From assembly GCF_002278135.3 (NCBI RefSeq), contig NZ_CP029425.2, forward strand, positions 1,340,001 to 1,404,000: 64,000 nucleotides of DNA, given 5' to 3'. This document shows positions 24,667 through 32,735 of the stretch, one piece after another. The notes beneath the pieces are model-generated. The model did not search any database, was not told the origin of the DNA, and was given only the letters and a program-made list of their open reading frames with translations. The position numbers and the translations under genes were made by a program. This stretch comes from Bradyrhizobium ottawaense (GTDB taxonomy: Bacteria; Pseudomonadota; Alphaproteobacteria; Rhizobiales; Xanthobacteraceae). How positions within the stretch are numbered: the stretch's first letter is position 1; every line of letters starts with the position of its first letter.

Positions 24667-26544
24667 ATGACGACGTCAGACACGGCTGTGCATACGCAGC
24701 CCTTCCAGGCCGAGGTTTCCGAGCTTCTGCACCTGATGGTGCACTCCGTCTATTCCGAGACCGATATCTTTCTGCGCGAGCTCGTCTCCAATGCCTCGGA
24801 CGCTTGCGACAAGCTGCGCTATGAGGCGATCGCAAGTCCTTCGCTGCTCGGCGAGGGCGACGCGCTCAAGATCCGCATCATCCCGAACAAGGCGGCCGGG
24901 ACGCTCACGATCGCCGACAACGGCATCGGCATGGAGCGGCAGGAGCTGATCGACCATCTCGGCACCATCGCCCGCTCCGGCACCAAGGCGTTCGTGTCGA
25001 AGCTGAAGGAGGCCAAGGACGGCCTCGGCCTGATTGGCCAGTTCGGCGTCGGCTTCTATTCCGCCTTCATGGTCGCCGACAAGATCGTCGTGGTCAGCCG
25101 CCGCGCCGGCGAGAGCGACGTCTGGACCTGGACGTCCTCCGGCGGCTCCGGTTTCGAGATCGCCCGTGCCGGCGACGAGGAGGCCGCCCGCGTGACGCGC
25201 GGCACCGAGATCGTCCTGCACCTGAAGGACGACGCCAAGAAATATCTCGAGAGCTTTGAGATCGAGCGCATCGTCGGTGCCTATTCCGACAACATCCTGT
25301 TCCCGATCGAGCTGGTGCCGGAAGAGGGCGAGCCGCGCCAGATCAATTCGGCCAGCGCGCTGTGGCAACGCTCGAAATCCGAGCTGACCGCCGACGACTA
25401 CAAGAAGGCCTATCAGCAGATCGCCTCGGCTTTCGACGATCCCGCGATGACGCTGCATTACCGCGCCGAGGGCCGCTACTCCTACGCCGTGCTGCTGTTC
25501 GCGCCCTCGACCAAGCCGTTCGATTTGTTCGAGCCGAACCGCAAGGGCCGGGTGAAGCTCTACGTCCGCCGTGTCTTCATCACCGACGATGCCGATCTGT
25601 TGCCGGGCTATCTGCGCTTCATCCGCGGTGTCGTCGACAGCGAGGATCTCCCGCTCAACATCTCCCGCGAGATGCTGCAGAACAATCCACAGCTGGCGCA
25701 GATCCGGAAAGCGGTGGCGACCCGGGTCGTGTCGGAGCTCGAAAGCCTCGCCGAGAAGGATCCGGAGAACTTTGCCAGGATCTGGGACGCCTTCGGTGCG
25801 GTGCTCAAGGAAGGCATTTACGAGGATTTCGAGCGGCGCGAAAAGCTGCTGGCACTGTCGCGCTTCACCACGACGTCGGGCGAGAAGCGGTCGCTGAAGC
25901 AGGTCATCGCCGATTTCAAGCCGAACCAGACCGAAATCTATTATCTCGTCGGCGACAGCATCGAGCGACTGAAATCCAATCCGCGGCTGGAGGCTGCGAC
26001 CGCGCGCGGCATCGAGGTGCTGCTGCTGTCCGATCCCGTCGATGCGTTCTGGACCTCGATGCCGTCGGAGTTCGAGGGCAAGCCGCTCAAGTCACTGAGC
26101 CAGGGCGATCTCAATCTCGACCTGATTCCGCGCGTCGATGACAAGGACGAGGCAAAGAAGGACGAGCCCGAGGCGGATGAAGCCGCCACCATCGCCGTGA
26201 TCAAGGCCGCGCTCGGCGAGCGTGTCAGCGACGTCAAGGCCTCGACGCGCCTCACCAGCTCGGCCTCCTGCCTCGTCGCCGACAGCCAGGGCCCGAGCCG
26301 CGAGCTCGAGCGCATCCTGTCGCAGCAAAACCGCGGCATGAAGACCAAGCCGATCCTGGAGATCAATCTGCGCCATCCGATGGTGGGCGCGATCGCCAAG
26401 GCGCAAGCCGGCTCGAAGGCGGTCGACGATCTCAGCCTGCTCCTGCTCGAGCAGGCGCAGATCCTGGACGGTGAACTGCCGGAGGATCCCGCCGCGTTTG
26501 CGGCGAGGCTGAACCGGCTGGTGCTGCAGGGGCTCGGCGCCTAG
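24667..26544 (+). CDS. htpG: Molecular chaperone HtpG (Hsp90 family)
   Basis: 625 residues, normal for HtpG. The N-terminal GHKL ATPase has [17 protein letters not shown] (Mg-binding Asn), IADNGIGM (adenine-contact Asp) and [18 protein letters not shown]. The middle domain has [21 protein letters not shown] with the catalytic-loop Arg, and the C-terminal dimerisation segment ends [12 protein letters not shown] charged linker-like [13 protein letters not shown] near 490-505 separates middle and C-terminal parts. It is an ATP-driven cytosolic homodimer that remodels client proteins. It stands alone in its transcription unit, and a GC-rich hairpin (26543-26563) overlaps its stop. Confidence 0.96.
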   Translation: MTTSDTAVHTQPFQAEVSELLHLMVHSVYSETDIFLRELVSNASDACDKLRYEAIASPSLLGEGDALKIRIIPNKAAGTLTIADNGIGMERQELIDHLGTIARSGTKAFVSKLKEAKDGLGLIGQFGVGFYSAFMVADKIVVVSRRAGESDVWTWTSSGGSGFEIARAGDEEAARVTRGTEIVLHLKDDAKKYLESFEIERIVGAYSDNILFPIELVPEEGEPRQINSASALWQRSKSELTADDYKKAYQQIASAFDDPAMTLHYRAEGRYSYAVLLFAPSTKPFDLFEPNRKGRVKLYVRRVFITDDADLLPGYLRFIRGVVDSEDLPLNISREMLQNNPQLAQIRKAVATRVVSELESLAEKDPENFARIWDAFGAVLKEGIYEDFERREKLLALSRFTTTSGEKRSLKQVIADFKPNQTEIYYLVGDSIERLKSNPRLEAATARGIEVLLLSDPVDAFWTSMPSEFEGKPLKSLSQGDLNLDLIPRVDDKDEAKKDEPEADEAATIAVIKAALGERVSDVKASTRLTSSASCLVADSQGPSRELERILSQQNRGMKTKPILEINLRHPMVGAIAKAQAGSKAVDDLSLLLLEQAQILDGELPEDPAAFAARLNRLVLQGLGA

Positions 26545-26586
26545 CGCCGCAGCCCGCGGCGCTCACCTTGCCGTCATCTGTCCCTA

Positions 26587-26612
26587 GGAACAGTCGCCTC
26601 CGGCCTGGTGTT
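26587..26612 (+). promoter_or_regulatory. Candidate EcfG-type promoter before the first DUF3551 gene
   Basis: GGAAC (26587-26591), 17 bp, TGTT (26609-26612): one mismatch to GGAAC-N16/17-CGTT, 60 bp upstream of the gene at 26673. Confidence 0.45.
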
Positions 26613-26672
26613 ATGCCATACGAGGCCGTCGGCATCGGATCCGACGACGCCGTCGATTCGAGGACTAAGTCC

Positions 26673-26951
26673 ATGCGCCTGTCGATTCTGACCCTCACCG
26701 CGATTGCCACGCTGTTCGTCGCGGCGGATGCCAGCGCCCAGACCTATGATCCGCGCTACCCGGTGTGCATGCACGTTTACACGCCCGGCGGCGGCTTCGG
26801 CGGTGGCGGCGGCGATTATTTCGACTGCTCTTTCACCTCGCTGCCGCAGTGCCGCGCGACCGCGTCGGGCCGCTCGGCCAGCTGCGACGTCAATCCCTAC
26901 TACGCCTTCGACCAGCCGCCGCCGCGCCGGCGTCACAAGAAACAGCAATAG
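26673..26951 (+). CDS. DUF3551 small secreted protein (copy 1)
   Basis: 92 residues. Signal peptide MRLSILTLTAIATLFVAADASA, then QTYDPRYPVCMHVY, a Gly-rich loop, and the DUF3551 core DYFDCSFTSLPQCRATASG with further Cys. Four Cys after the signal peptide suggest two disulfides. The family is abundant in Bradyrhizobium and its function is unknown. GAGG precedes the ATG. A paralogue follows 33 bp downstream, so the two are likely one operon. Confidence 0.85.
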   Translation: MRLSILTLTAIATLFVAADASAQTYDPRYPVCMHVYTPGGGFGGGGGDYFDCSFTSLPQCRATASGRSASCDVNPYYAFDQPPPRRRHKKQQ

Positions 26952-26960
26952 CGATCTGCG

Positions 26961-27254
26961 ATGCAACGCACCGGAACACTGTTTATGCGCTTCTCGTTCG
27001 GCCTGATCATGACCGCCGGCGCACTGCTCACGCCCGCGTCAGCGAATGCGCAGACCTTTGATCCGCGCTATCCCGTCTGCATGCACGTTTATTCAGGTGC
27101 GAACGGGGGAGGCGGGGAGTGGTACGACTGCTCCTTCACCTCGTTGCCGCAGTGCCGCGCCACTGCTTATGGCCGATCCGCGATCTGCGATCTCAATCCG
27201 TATTATCCGGTTCACGCGCCGCCGCCGCACTTGCGCTACAGGCGTAGCGGCTAG
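26961..27254 (+). CDS. DUF3551 small secreted protein (copy 2)
   Basis: 97 residues from ATG 26961, or 89 from ATG 26985 (MRFSFGLIMTAGALL), which gives the cleaner signal peptide. The mature part, QTFDPRYPVCMHVYSGANGG, then EWYDCSFTSLPQCRATAYG and AICDLNPYYP, is clearly paralogous to copy 1, with the same four Cys. The C-terminus is Pro/Arg-rich and differs. Unknown function; adjacent duplication is common for this family. Confidence 0.84.
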   Translation: MQRTGTLFMRFSFGLIMTAGALLTPASANAQTFDPRYPVCMHVYSGANGGGGEWYDCSFTSLPQCRATAYGRSAICDLNPYYPVHAPPPHLRYRRSG

Positions 27255-27491
27255 CGTCGGCAGGTGCTGCGCGCTACTCCTTCCTGCCCCCACAGCTCGA
27301 CCACCTTGGGCCAGTGCGATCGGTCTCGGCCGTCACCATGCCGCCGAACTCTCCGGCGTTGCCGTGCGGCGGCAAAGGATCACTAGAGTTAACCGCGCCC
27401 TAACAGAGTTTTACCTTGTCTCTTAACACCTGGGCAGGGCGCGGGGGCTAGATTGCCTGATGTCAGCAGGCGGCCCGAAAGAATCAACGGC

Positions 27492-29297
27492 ATGACCACC
27501 GGTGTCATCGAACGACAAACCGTCGCGCGCGCGCCTTCGGCTTCAAAGATATGGCTGAAGGCCATCGAGCTCACCGCGCGGATCGAGACGCTGCCGGGAC
27601 GTCTGTTCGCGGACGTCATCGACGATTGGGCGCAACGCCAGCCCGACCGCGTCGCGCTGGTCATGGACGACGCAAGTCTCGACTATGAAGGCCTGTCGAA
27701 GCGCATCAAGCGCTACGCGCGCTGGGCGCGCTCGGCCGGTGTGGCCAAGGGTGATAGGGTCGCGTTGATCATGCCGAACGGCATCGATTATGTCGCGGCC
27801 TGGCTCGGCATCAGCCGGATCGGCGGTGTGGCGGCGCTGCTCAATACCAAGCTGGTGGGGCAATCGCTCGCGCATTGCCTCGATGTGGCAAAGCCCTCGC
27901 ATATCATCGTTGCGCATGAGCTGACGGAGATGCTGGAGAGCGCAACGCCGCATCTGAAGACGCAGGCCAAGGTCTGGACGCATGGCGATGCCCGCAGCGA
28001 GCGCGCCATCGACGTCGCCCTTGCGGCGCTGGACGATGCTCCTTTGTCGCCGGAGGAGCACGGCGAGGTCACCATCGATGATCGCGCGCTATTGATCTAC
28101 ACCTCAGGCACCACTGGCCTGCCGAAGGCTGCCAGCATCAGCCACCGCCGCATTCTCAATTGGGGCCTTTGGTTCGCCGGCCTCACCGGCGCGAGCCCGC
28201 AAGACCGGCTCTACGATTGCCTGCCGCTGTTTCACTCGGTCGGCGGCATCGTCGCGCCCTGCAGCATGCTCGCTGCCGGCGGCTCGGTGGTGATCGCGGA
28301 GAAATTCTCGGCCTCGCATTTCTGGTCCGACATCGTGCGCCATGACTGCACGTTGTTTCAATATATCGGCGAGCTCTGCCGTTATCTGCTCAAGGCGGCG
28401 CCGTCGGAATATGAGAACCGGCATCGTCTCCGCCTCGTCTGCGGCAACGGCCTGCGCGGTGACATCTGGGAAGACTTTCAGGCGCGCTTCGCCATTCCGC
28501 GCATCCTCGAATTCTATGCGGCGACGGAAGGCAATTTCTCGCTGTTCAACGTCGAGGGGCAGCCGGGCGCGATCGGTCGCATCCCGCCGCTGCTGGCGCA
28601 TCGCTTCCCTGCCAATCTCGTCAAGCTCGATCCCGACAGCGGCGCGCCGCTGCGCAACGAAGAGGGGTTTTGCCTCGCCTGCGCCCGCGGCGAGGCCGGC
28701 GAAGCCATCGGCCGCATCGGCACCGCCGATGAAGGCGGCGGCCGGTTCGAGGGCTACACCGACCCCGGCGAGACCGAGAAGAAGGTTCTTCGCGATGTCT
28801 TTGCCAGGGGCGATGCCTGGTTCCGCACCGGCGATCTGATGCGGATCGATGACAAGGGCTTCTTCCATTTCGTCGATCGGATCGGGGACACGTTCCGCTG
28901 GAAGGGTGAGAACGTCGCGACCTCGGAGGTCAATGACGCAATGCGCGATTTCACCGGCGTGGTCGATGCCACCACCTACGGCGTCAGCGTCCCCGGCGCC
29001 GACGGCCGCGCCGGCATGAGCGTGATCGTCGTCAACGAGGGTTTTGACATTGCGGCATTGCCCGCACATCTCGCGCAGCGCCTGCCGGCCTACGCACGGC
29101 CCGTCTTCATTCGCGTCTCCAGCGAGATCGATGCGACCGAGACGTTCAAGCAGAAGAAGGGCGATCTGTCGCGGGAGGGCTTCGATCCCGCCGCGATCTC
29201 CGATCCGCTGTTCATGGCAGACCCGAAGTCCGGGGCCTATGTGGCGCTCGATACGGAGGCCTATGCGCGAATCGTGGACGGCTCGATCAGGCTGTAA
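27492..29297 (+). CDS. Long-chain acyl-CoA synthetase (FATP/FadD6-like)
   Basis: 601 residues from ATG 27492. The phosphate loop is LLIYTSGTTGLPKAASISH. The segments DCLPLFHSVGGIVAPCSML, FYAATEGNFSLFNVEGQPGAIGR and FVDRIGDTFRWKGENVATSEV are hallmarks of the fatty-acid-transport-protein / very-long-chain branch rather than classic FadD. It would activate long-chain fatty acids at the membrane, giving acyl-CoA for degradation or lipid synthesis. The next genes are an ACP and a second ligase 141 bp downstream, so its acyl product may feed them, but the gap could hold a separate promoter. Confidence 0.9.
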   Translation: MTTGVIERQTVARAPSASKIWLKAIELTARIETLPGRLFADVIDDWAQRQPDRVALVMDDASLDYEGLSKRIKRYARWARSAGVAKGDRVALIMPNGIDYVAAWLGISRIGGVAALLNTKLVGQSLAHCLDVAKPSHIIVAHELTEMLESATPHLKTQAKVWTHGDARSERAIDVALAALDDAPLSPEEHGEVTIDDRALLIYTSGTTGLPKAASISHRRILNWGLWFAGLTGASPQDRLYDCLPLFHSVGGIVAPCSMLAAGGSVVIAEKFSASHFWSDIVRHDCTLFQYIGELCRYLLKAAPSEYENRHRLRLVCGNGLRGDIWEDFQARFAIPRILEFYAATEGNFSLFNVEGQPGAIGRIPPLLAHRFPANLVKLDPDSGAPLRNEEGFCLACARGEAGEAIGRIGTADEGGGRFEGYTDPGETEKKVLRDVFARGDAWFRTGDLMRIDDKGFFHFVDRIGDTFRWKGENVATSEVNDAMRDFTGVVDATTYGVSVPGADGRAGMSVIVVNEGFDIAALPAHLAQRLPAYARPVFIRVSSEIDATETFKQKKGDLSREGFDPAAISDPLFMADPKSGAYVALDTEAYARIVDGSIRL

Positions 29298-29438
29298 ATC
29301 GCGCCAAAATCCGCAGATAGGTCCAATTTTATCTGAATTGTCCAAGAAGCCATTTACTTCTGTCGGGTAAACAAGCGGCCATGGGGAGGCGGCCAGCAAG
29401 AGCCGCCGCAACGCCAACGATAACAAAGCGAGCCAGCC

Positions 29439-29684
29439 ATGTCGGTAAGGTCTAAGGTCATTGACGCGATCCAGCAGATCGCCAAAGAGCAGCACGTCAC
29501 GCTTCCCGCGCTCTCGGACGATCTGTCGCTGCACGAGACGGGTTTCGACTCGCTCGCCTTCGCCATCCTGGTCGCGCGCCTCGAGGACGAGACCGGCGTC
29601 GACCCCTTCACCATCTCCGAGGACGCAGCGTTTCCCGCCACGGTCGGCGATTTCGTGCGGGCCTACGAAAATGTCCCCGCGTGA
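29439..29684 (+). CDS. Acyl carrier protein (specialised)
   Basis: 81 residues. The phosphopantetheine site is Ser38 in LHETGFDSLAFAILVARLEDE (DSL motif), flanked by the four-helix ACP pattern; acidic overall. It is not the housekeeping AcpP (different helix II). Its last codons overlap the start of the next gene by 14 nt, so it is translated with that AMP-ligase, which probably loads it. Context implies a small biosynthetic pathway rather than primary fatty acid synthesis. Confidence 0.9.
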   Translation: MSVRSKVIDAIQQIAKEQHVTLPALSDDLSLHETGFDSLAFAILVARLEDETGVDPFTISEDAAFPATVGDFVRAYENVPA

Positions 29685-31053
29685 GATCTTTGCGCTTCGC
29701 GACCATCTCGGCGCGGAGCTGACCGGCCGTACGCTGTCGGACGCGCACACCTGCGTGTCGCTGACCGATATCCTGTCGCAGACGGTCCTGGGCGGCCGCC
29801 TGCGCGAATTATCCGGCCGCTCCGTGCTGCTCAAATTGTCCGATCAGCTGCGGTCGGGCCTTGCCATGATCGAGCTCGACGGCATCGCGCGTCGCATGCT
29901 TCTGTGCCCGCCCGATCTCAATCCGGCGTATCTCGAGGCGCTGATCGCCGATGCCGGGATCGATGCCGTCGTGACCGACGAATCCGACCGCCGGGCCGGG
30001 ACTGGCATCCCGCTCATCGTCACTGCGCAATTGCCGCCTGAAGCCACCGCGCCGGTCAAGACCGAACGCGGAACGGAATGGCTGATGCTCACCTCGGGTA
30101 CCTCGGGCGTGCCGAAGATCGTCGGCCACACGCTGGAGGCGCTGACCGGCGCGATCGTTGCCGAAGGCCCCGCGCGGGGCGCGGCGCCGGTCTGGGCGAC
30201 CTTCTATGACATTCGCCGCTATGGCGGCCTGCAAATCTTCCTGCGCGCCGTCCTTTCCGGCGGCTCGATGGTGCTGTCCGATCCCCATGAGGCGCTCGGC
30301 GATCACGTCGCGCGGCTGAAGGCGCGCGGCGTCTCGCACATCTCCGGCACGCCCTCGCACTGGCGCAAGCTCCTGATGAGCGGTTCGGCCGCGCAATTCG
30401 CTCCGGCTTACGTCCGCCTCTCCGGTGAAATCGCCGACCAGGCGGTGCTCGACGGGCTGAAGGCGGCATTCCCCAACTCCTCCGTCGGTCATGCCTATGC
30501 CTCGACCGAAGCCGGCGTCGGCTTTGCCGTCAACGACGGCCTGGAAGGCTTTCCGGCCGACTATCTCGGCAATCGCAATGGCGTCGAGATGAAGGTGGTG
30601 GACGGCTCGCTCCGTATCCGTTCGACGCGCACCGCGCATGCCTATGTCGGCCGCAATGCCGCCGCGCTCACCGATGACGACGGATTTGTCGACAGCGGCG
30701 ACATCGTCGAGCTGCGCGGCGAGCGCTATTATTTCGTCGGCCGCCGCGGCGGCATCATCAATATCGGCGGGCTGAAGGTCCACCCCGAAGAGATCGAGGC
30801 GGTCATCAACCGCCATCCCGACGTGCGGATGTCGCGGGCCAAATCGCGCAAGAGCCCGATCACCGGCGGCATCGTGGTCTCCGACGTGATCCTCACCGAG
30901 GGTACCGATCCCGCGCGCGCGAAAGAGATCCGCGACCAGATCCTGGAGCGGTGCCGCGCGCAGCTCGCGTCCCACAAGGTGCCGGCGGTGATCCGCTTCG
31001 TCGAGGCGCTCGACGTCACCCCGGCCGGAAAACTGGCGCGCACCGATGCATAA
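29671..31053 (+). CDS. AMP-dependent ligase, probably loads the adjacent ACP
   Basis: 460 residues from ATG 29671, inside the ACP gene. Adenylate-forming motifs are LMLTSGTSGVPKIVGHT, YASTEAGVGFAVND, DSGDIVEL, RRGGIINIGGLKVHPEEIEAVI, and the terminal PAGKLARTDA with the catalytic Lys two turns from the end. It is shorter than acyl-CoA ligases because the N-terminal domain is reduced. The overlap with ACP upstream and with a FabG-like gene downstream suggests that it activates a carboxylic acid and transfers it to the carrier. The substrate is unknown. Confidence 0.87.
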   Translation: MSPREIFALRDHLGAELTGRTLSDAHTCVSLTDILSQTVLGGRLRELSGRSVLLKLSDQLRSGLAMIELDGIARRMLLCPPDLNPAYLEALIADAGIDAVVTDESDRRAGTGIPLIVTAQLPPEATAPVKTERGTEWLMLTSGTSGVPKIVGHTLEALTGAIVAEGPARGAAPVWATFYDIRRYGGLQIFLRAVLSGGSMVLSDPHEALGDHVARLKARGVSHISGTPSHWRKLLMSGSAAQFAPAYVRLSGEIADQAVLDGLKAAFPNSSVGHAYASTEAGVGFAVNDGLEGFPADYLGNRNGVEMKVVDGSLRIRSTRTAHAYVGRNAAALTDDDGFVDSGDIVELRGERYYFVGRRGGIINIGGLKVHPEEIEAVINRHPDVRMSRAKSRKSPITGGIVVSDVILTEGTDPARAKEIRDQILERCRAQLASHKVPAVIRFVEALDVTPAGKLARTDA

Positions 31054-31768
31054 TGTCCTCGTCACCGGCGGCAGCCGCGGCATCGGCCTTGCGATCGGCA
31101 AGCGCCTCGCCGGCGCCGGCTACAACGTGGTCGCGGCCGCCCGACGCGAGAGCGAGGAGCTCAAGGCCGCGATTGCGGAGTCCGAAGGGCGCCTTCATTT
31201 CCGCGCCTGCGACCTTGCCGTGATCGACGCCATTCCGGCTTTTGCAAAACTCGTGCGCGACGAGTTCGGCCCGACCTACGGCCTCGTCAACAATGCCGGC
31301 CTCGGCACCGAAGGCCTGCTCGCCACCATGCATAATTCCGAGATCGAGGCATTGGTGCAGCTCAACGTGCTGTCGCCGATCATCCTCACCAAATATGTGG
31401 CACGGCAGATGATGGCCGACGGCGCCGGCCGCATCGTCAACATCTCCTCGATCATCGCGACCACCGGCTACAACGGCCTGTCCGTCTATGGCGCAACCAA
31501 GGCGGCCGCCACCGGCTTCACCCGCTCGCTCGCGCGCGAGGTCGGCAAGCTCGGCATCACCGTGAACGCGATCGCGCCGGGTTTCATCGACACCGAGCTC
31601 ACGCACAACCTGTCCGACGAGGCGCGCAAGCGCATCGCCGGCCGCAGCGCGCTGCGCCGCCTGCCGGAGACGGACGACGTCGCCCGCATGGTGGAGTATC
31701 TGCTCGGCGAGGGTGGTCGCAACGTGACAGGTACGGTGTTCACCATCGATGCGGGAAACACGGCATAA
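31046..31768 (+). CDS. 3-oxoacyl-ACP reductase (FabG-like SDR)
   Basis: 240 residues. VTGGSRGIGLAIG (cofactor loop), NNAGLG, Ser in NISSIIATTGYNG and the VYGATK catalytic Tyr/Lys are all present, as is the FabG-like end AIAPGFIDTELTHNLSDEARKRI. The start overlaps the ligase stop by 8 nt, so ACP, ligase and reductase form a tightly coupled trio. It should reduce a 3-ketoacyl group held on the adjacent ACP. No ketosynthase gene is nearby, so the carbon-chain source is missing from the picture. Confidence 0.9.
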   Translation: MHNVLVTGGSRGIGLAIGKRLAGAGYNVVAAARRESEELKAAIAESEGRLHFRACDLAVIDAIPAFAKLVRDEFGPTYGLVNNAGLGTEGLLATMHNSEIEALVQLNVLSPIILTKYVARQMMADGAGRIVNISSIIATTGYNGLSVYGATKAAATGFTRSLAREVGKLGITVNAIAPGFIDTELTHNLSDEARKRIAGRSALRRLPETDDVARMVEYLLGEGGRNVTGTVFTIDAGNTA

Positions 31769-31844
31769 GCGGAACTCCGCCGTCACAATTGAATTGATCC
31801 GGCACAATGACATGCAGCCGGATTTGGTCGTAAGATGCCCCGCA

Positions 31845-31868
31845 ATCGATTGGGTTACGTCAATCGAT
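31845..31868. repeat. Inverted repeat upstream of a small gene
   Basis: ATCGATTG, 8 bp, CAATCGAT: a perfect 8-bp inverted repeat, 26 bp before the ATG at 31895. It could be an operator; no regulator is assigned. Confidence 0.45.
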
Positions 31869-31894
31869 CTGCCCTAATCGACAGGGAGCAGTCC

Positions 31895-32104
31895 ATGACC
31901 ATGCCCAACATGACCGCTTCAAATCAGGGCCGGGCCGAGCAATCCCGCGCGAAGCCGGACGATGCCCGTTGCCCGCCGATGACGCACCAGAATTCCGGCG
32001 GTCATGGCCACGAAATGTACCCGCAGCAATTCGTGCGCCTGGTCGGCTGCCACGATGCGTCTCCCGATAGTTTGCGCAAGCGTCAGGACGAGAAGCTGCA
32101 TTAG
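31895..32104 (+). CDS. Small protein of unknown function
   Basis: 69 residues from ATG 31895, with AGGGAG 8 nt upstream, which decides the start over in-frame codons further left. The protein is polar and Gln/His-rich (NSGGHGHEMYPQQFVRLVGCHD), with two Cys, no signal peptide and no membrane segment. I do not recognise it. It converges with the minus-strand gene ending at 32109. The good RBS and the inverted repeat upstream are the main support. Confidence 0.5.
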   Translation: MTMPNMTASNQGRAEQSRAKPDDARCPPMTHQNSGGHGHEMYPQQFVRLVGCHDASPDSLRKRQDEKLH

Positions 32105-32108
32105 CAGC

Positions 32109-32495
32109 TCAGGTCCGGTCTTTCGGCAGGTCAATTCGTTCGTGTGAAAATTCCGGCGGCCCTTCGGTGAGGCGGCGGATGCGGCGGTCGCGTTCGTCCA
32201 CGGGCAATGCCGGATCGAGCAGCGTCTCGATCTCGTGGACCGCGATCTCTTCGATCCTGGCGGCGTCCGATGCGATCGGGTGCACCGGGGAGAGGACCGG
32301 AGGCGCGACCTTCAGGCCCAGCTCGATCAGCTTGCAGATTGCATCCGAGCGGGTCAGTTGATGGGCTTCAGCCCAGGCATCGACGGCTGCCGTCAGTCTT
32401 TCGGGCATCTTCACCGCGCTGATCGGGTCGATGCCCGTGTGCCGGCGGAGCGGAGAGGTGGAATCCTTGCTGCCGAAGTCGGACACCTCGATCAT
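32109..32495 (-). CDS. Ribbon-helix-helix-like protein of unknown function
   Basis: 128 residues from ATG 32495; the frame is open to 32567 but without RBS support for either start. Residues about 25-60 (AVKMPERLTAAVDAWAEAHQLTRSDAICKLIELGLK) have the strand plus two-helix pattern of Arc/MetJ-type DNA-binding domains. The C-terminal part is acidic and Arg-rich (EIETLLDPALPVDERDRRIRRLTE). No toxin partner is adjacent, so it is not an obvious antitoxin. Divergent from the DUF3095 gene. Confidence 0.62.
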   Translation of the reverse strand: MIEVSDFGSKDSTSPLRRHTGIDPISAVKMPERLTAAVDAWAEAHQLTRSDAICKLIELGLKVAPPVLSPVHPIASDAARIEEIAVHEIETLLDPALPVDERDRRIRRLTEGPPEFSHERIDLPKDRT

Positions 32496-32606
32496 CCCAT
32501 GCAACCCTTGGAGCTGAAGACGATAGCCGTTCTTCCCGACCGGCCGCTTGATGCCGATCAATGACACGCTGCGGCATTGCAGCGCGGCCTCGTGTTGTTG
32601 CTGCCG

Positions 32607-32634
32607 TATCTTGTTGTCGCCTTATCTTGTTGTC
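32607..32634. repeat. Direct repeat in the divergent gap
   Basis: TATCTTGTTGTC occurs at 32607-32618 and again at 32623-32634, period 16. It lies between the ribbon-helix-helix-like gene and the DUF3095 gene and may be a binding site for a regulator. Confidence 0.45.
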
Positions 32635-32735
32635 CTGGCCCGTTTCGGCCAAAGATTGAAAGGGGCCGCCGGCCGGCGAACCCGGATCGATCCTGCCACG
32701 TATTTGTTTCGCATTCCAACCATCCGGCATTCCCG

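Noticed and set aside
26973..26998. GGAAC-N17-CGTT, a perfect EcfG-type match at the start of the second DUF3551 gene
   Set aside because: Its -10 lies inside the signal-peptide codons. The only later start (27009) would leave too short a signal peptide. About one chance match is expected in the window.
27387..27403. TTAA-N7-CTAAC, a CtrA-like site before the FATP-like ligase
   Set aside because: It has one mismatch, stands alone, and AT-rich TTAAC words are frequent in these gaps.
32109..32495. Antitoxin of a toxin-antitoxin pair
   Set aside because: The ribbon-helix-helix pattern is present but no adjacent toxin gene is visible.
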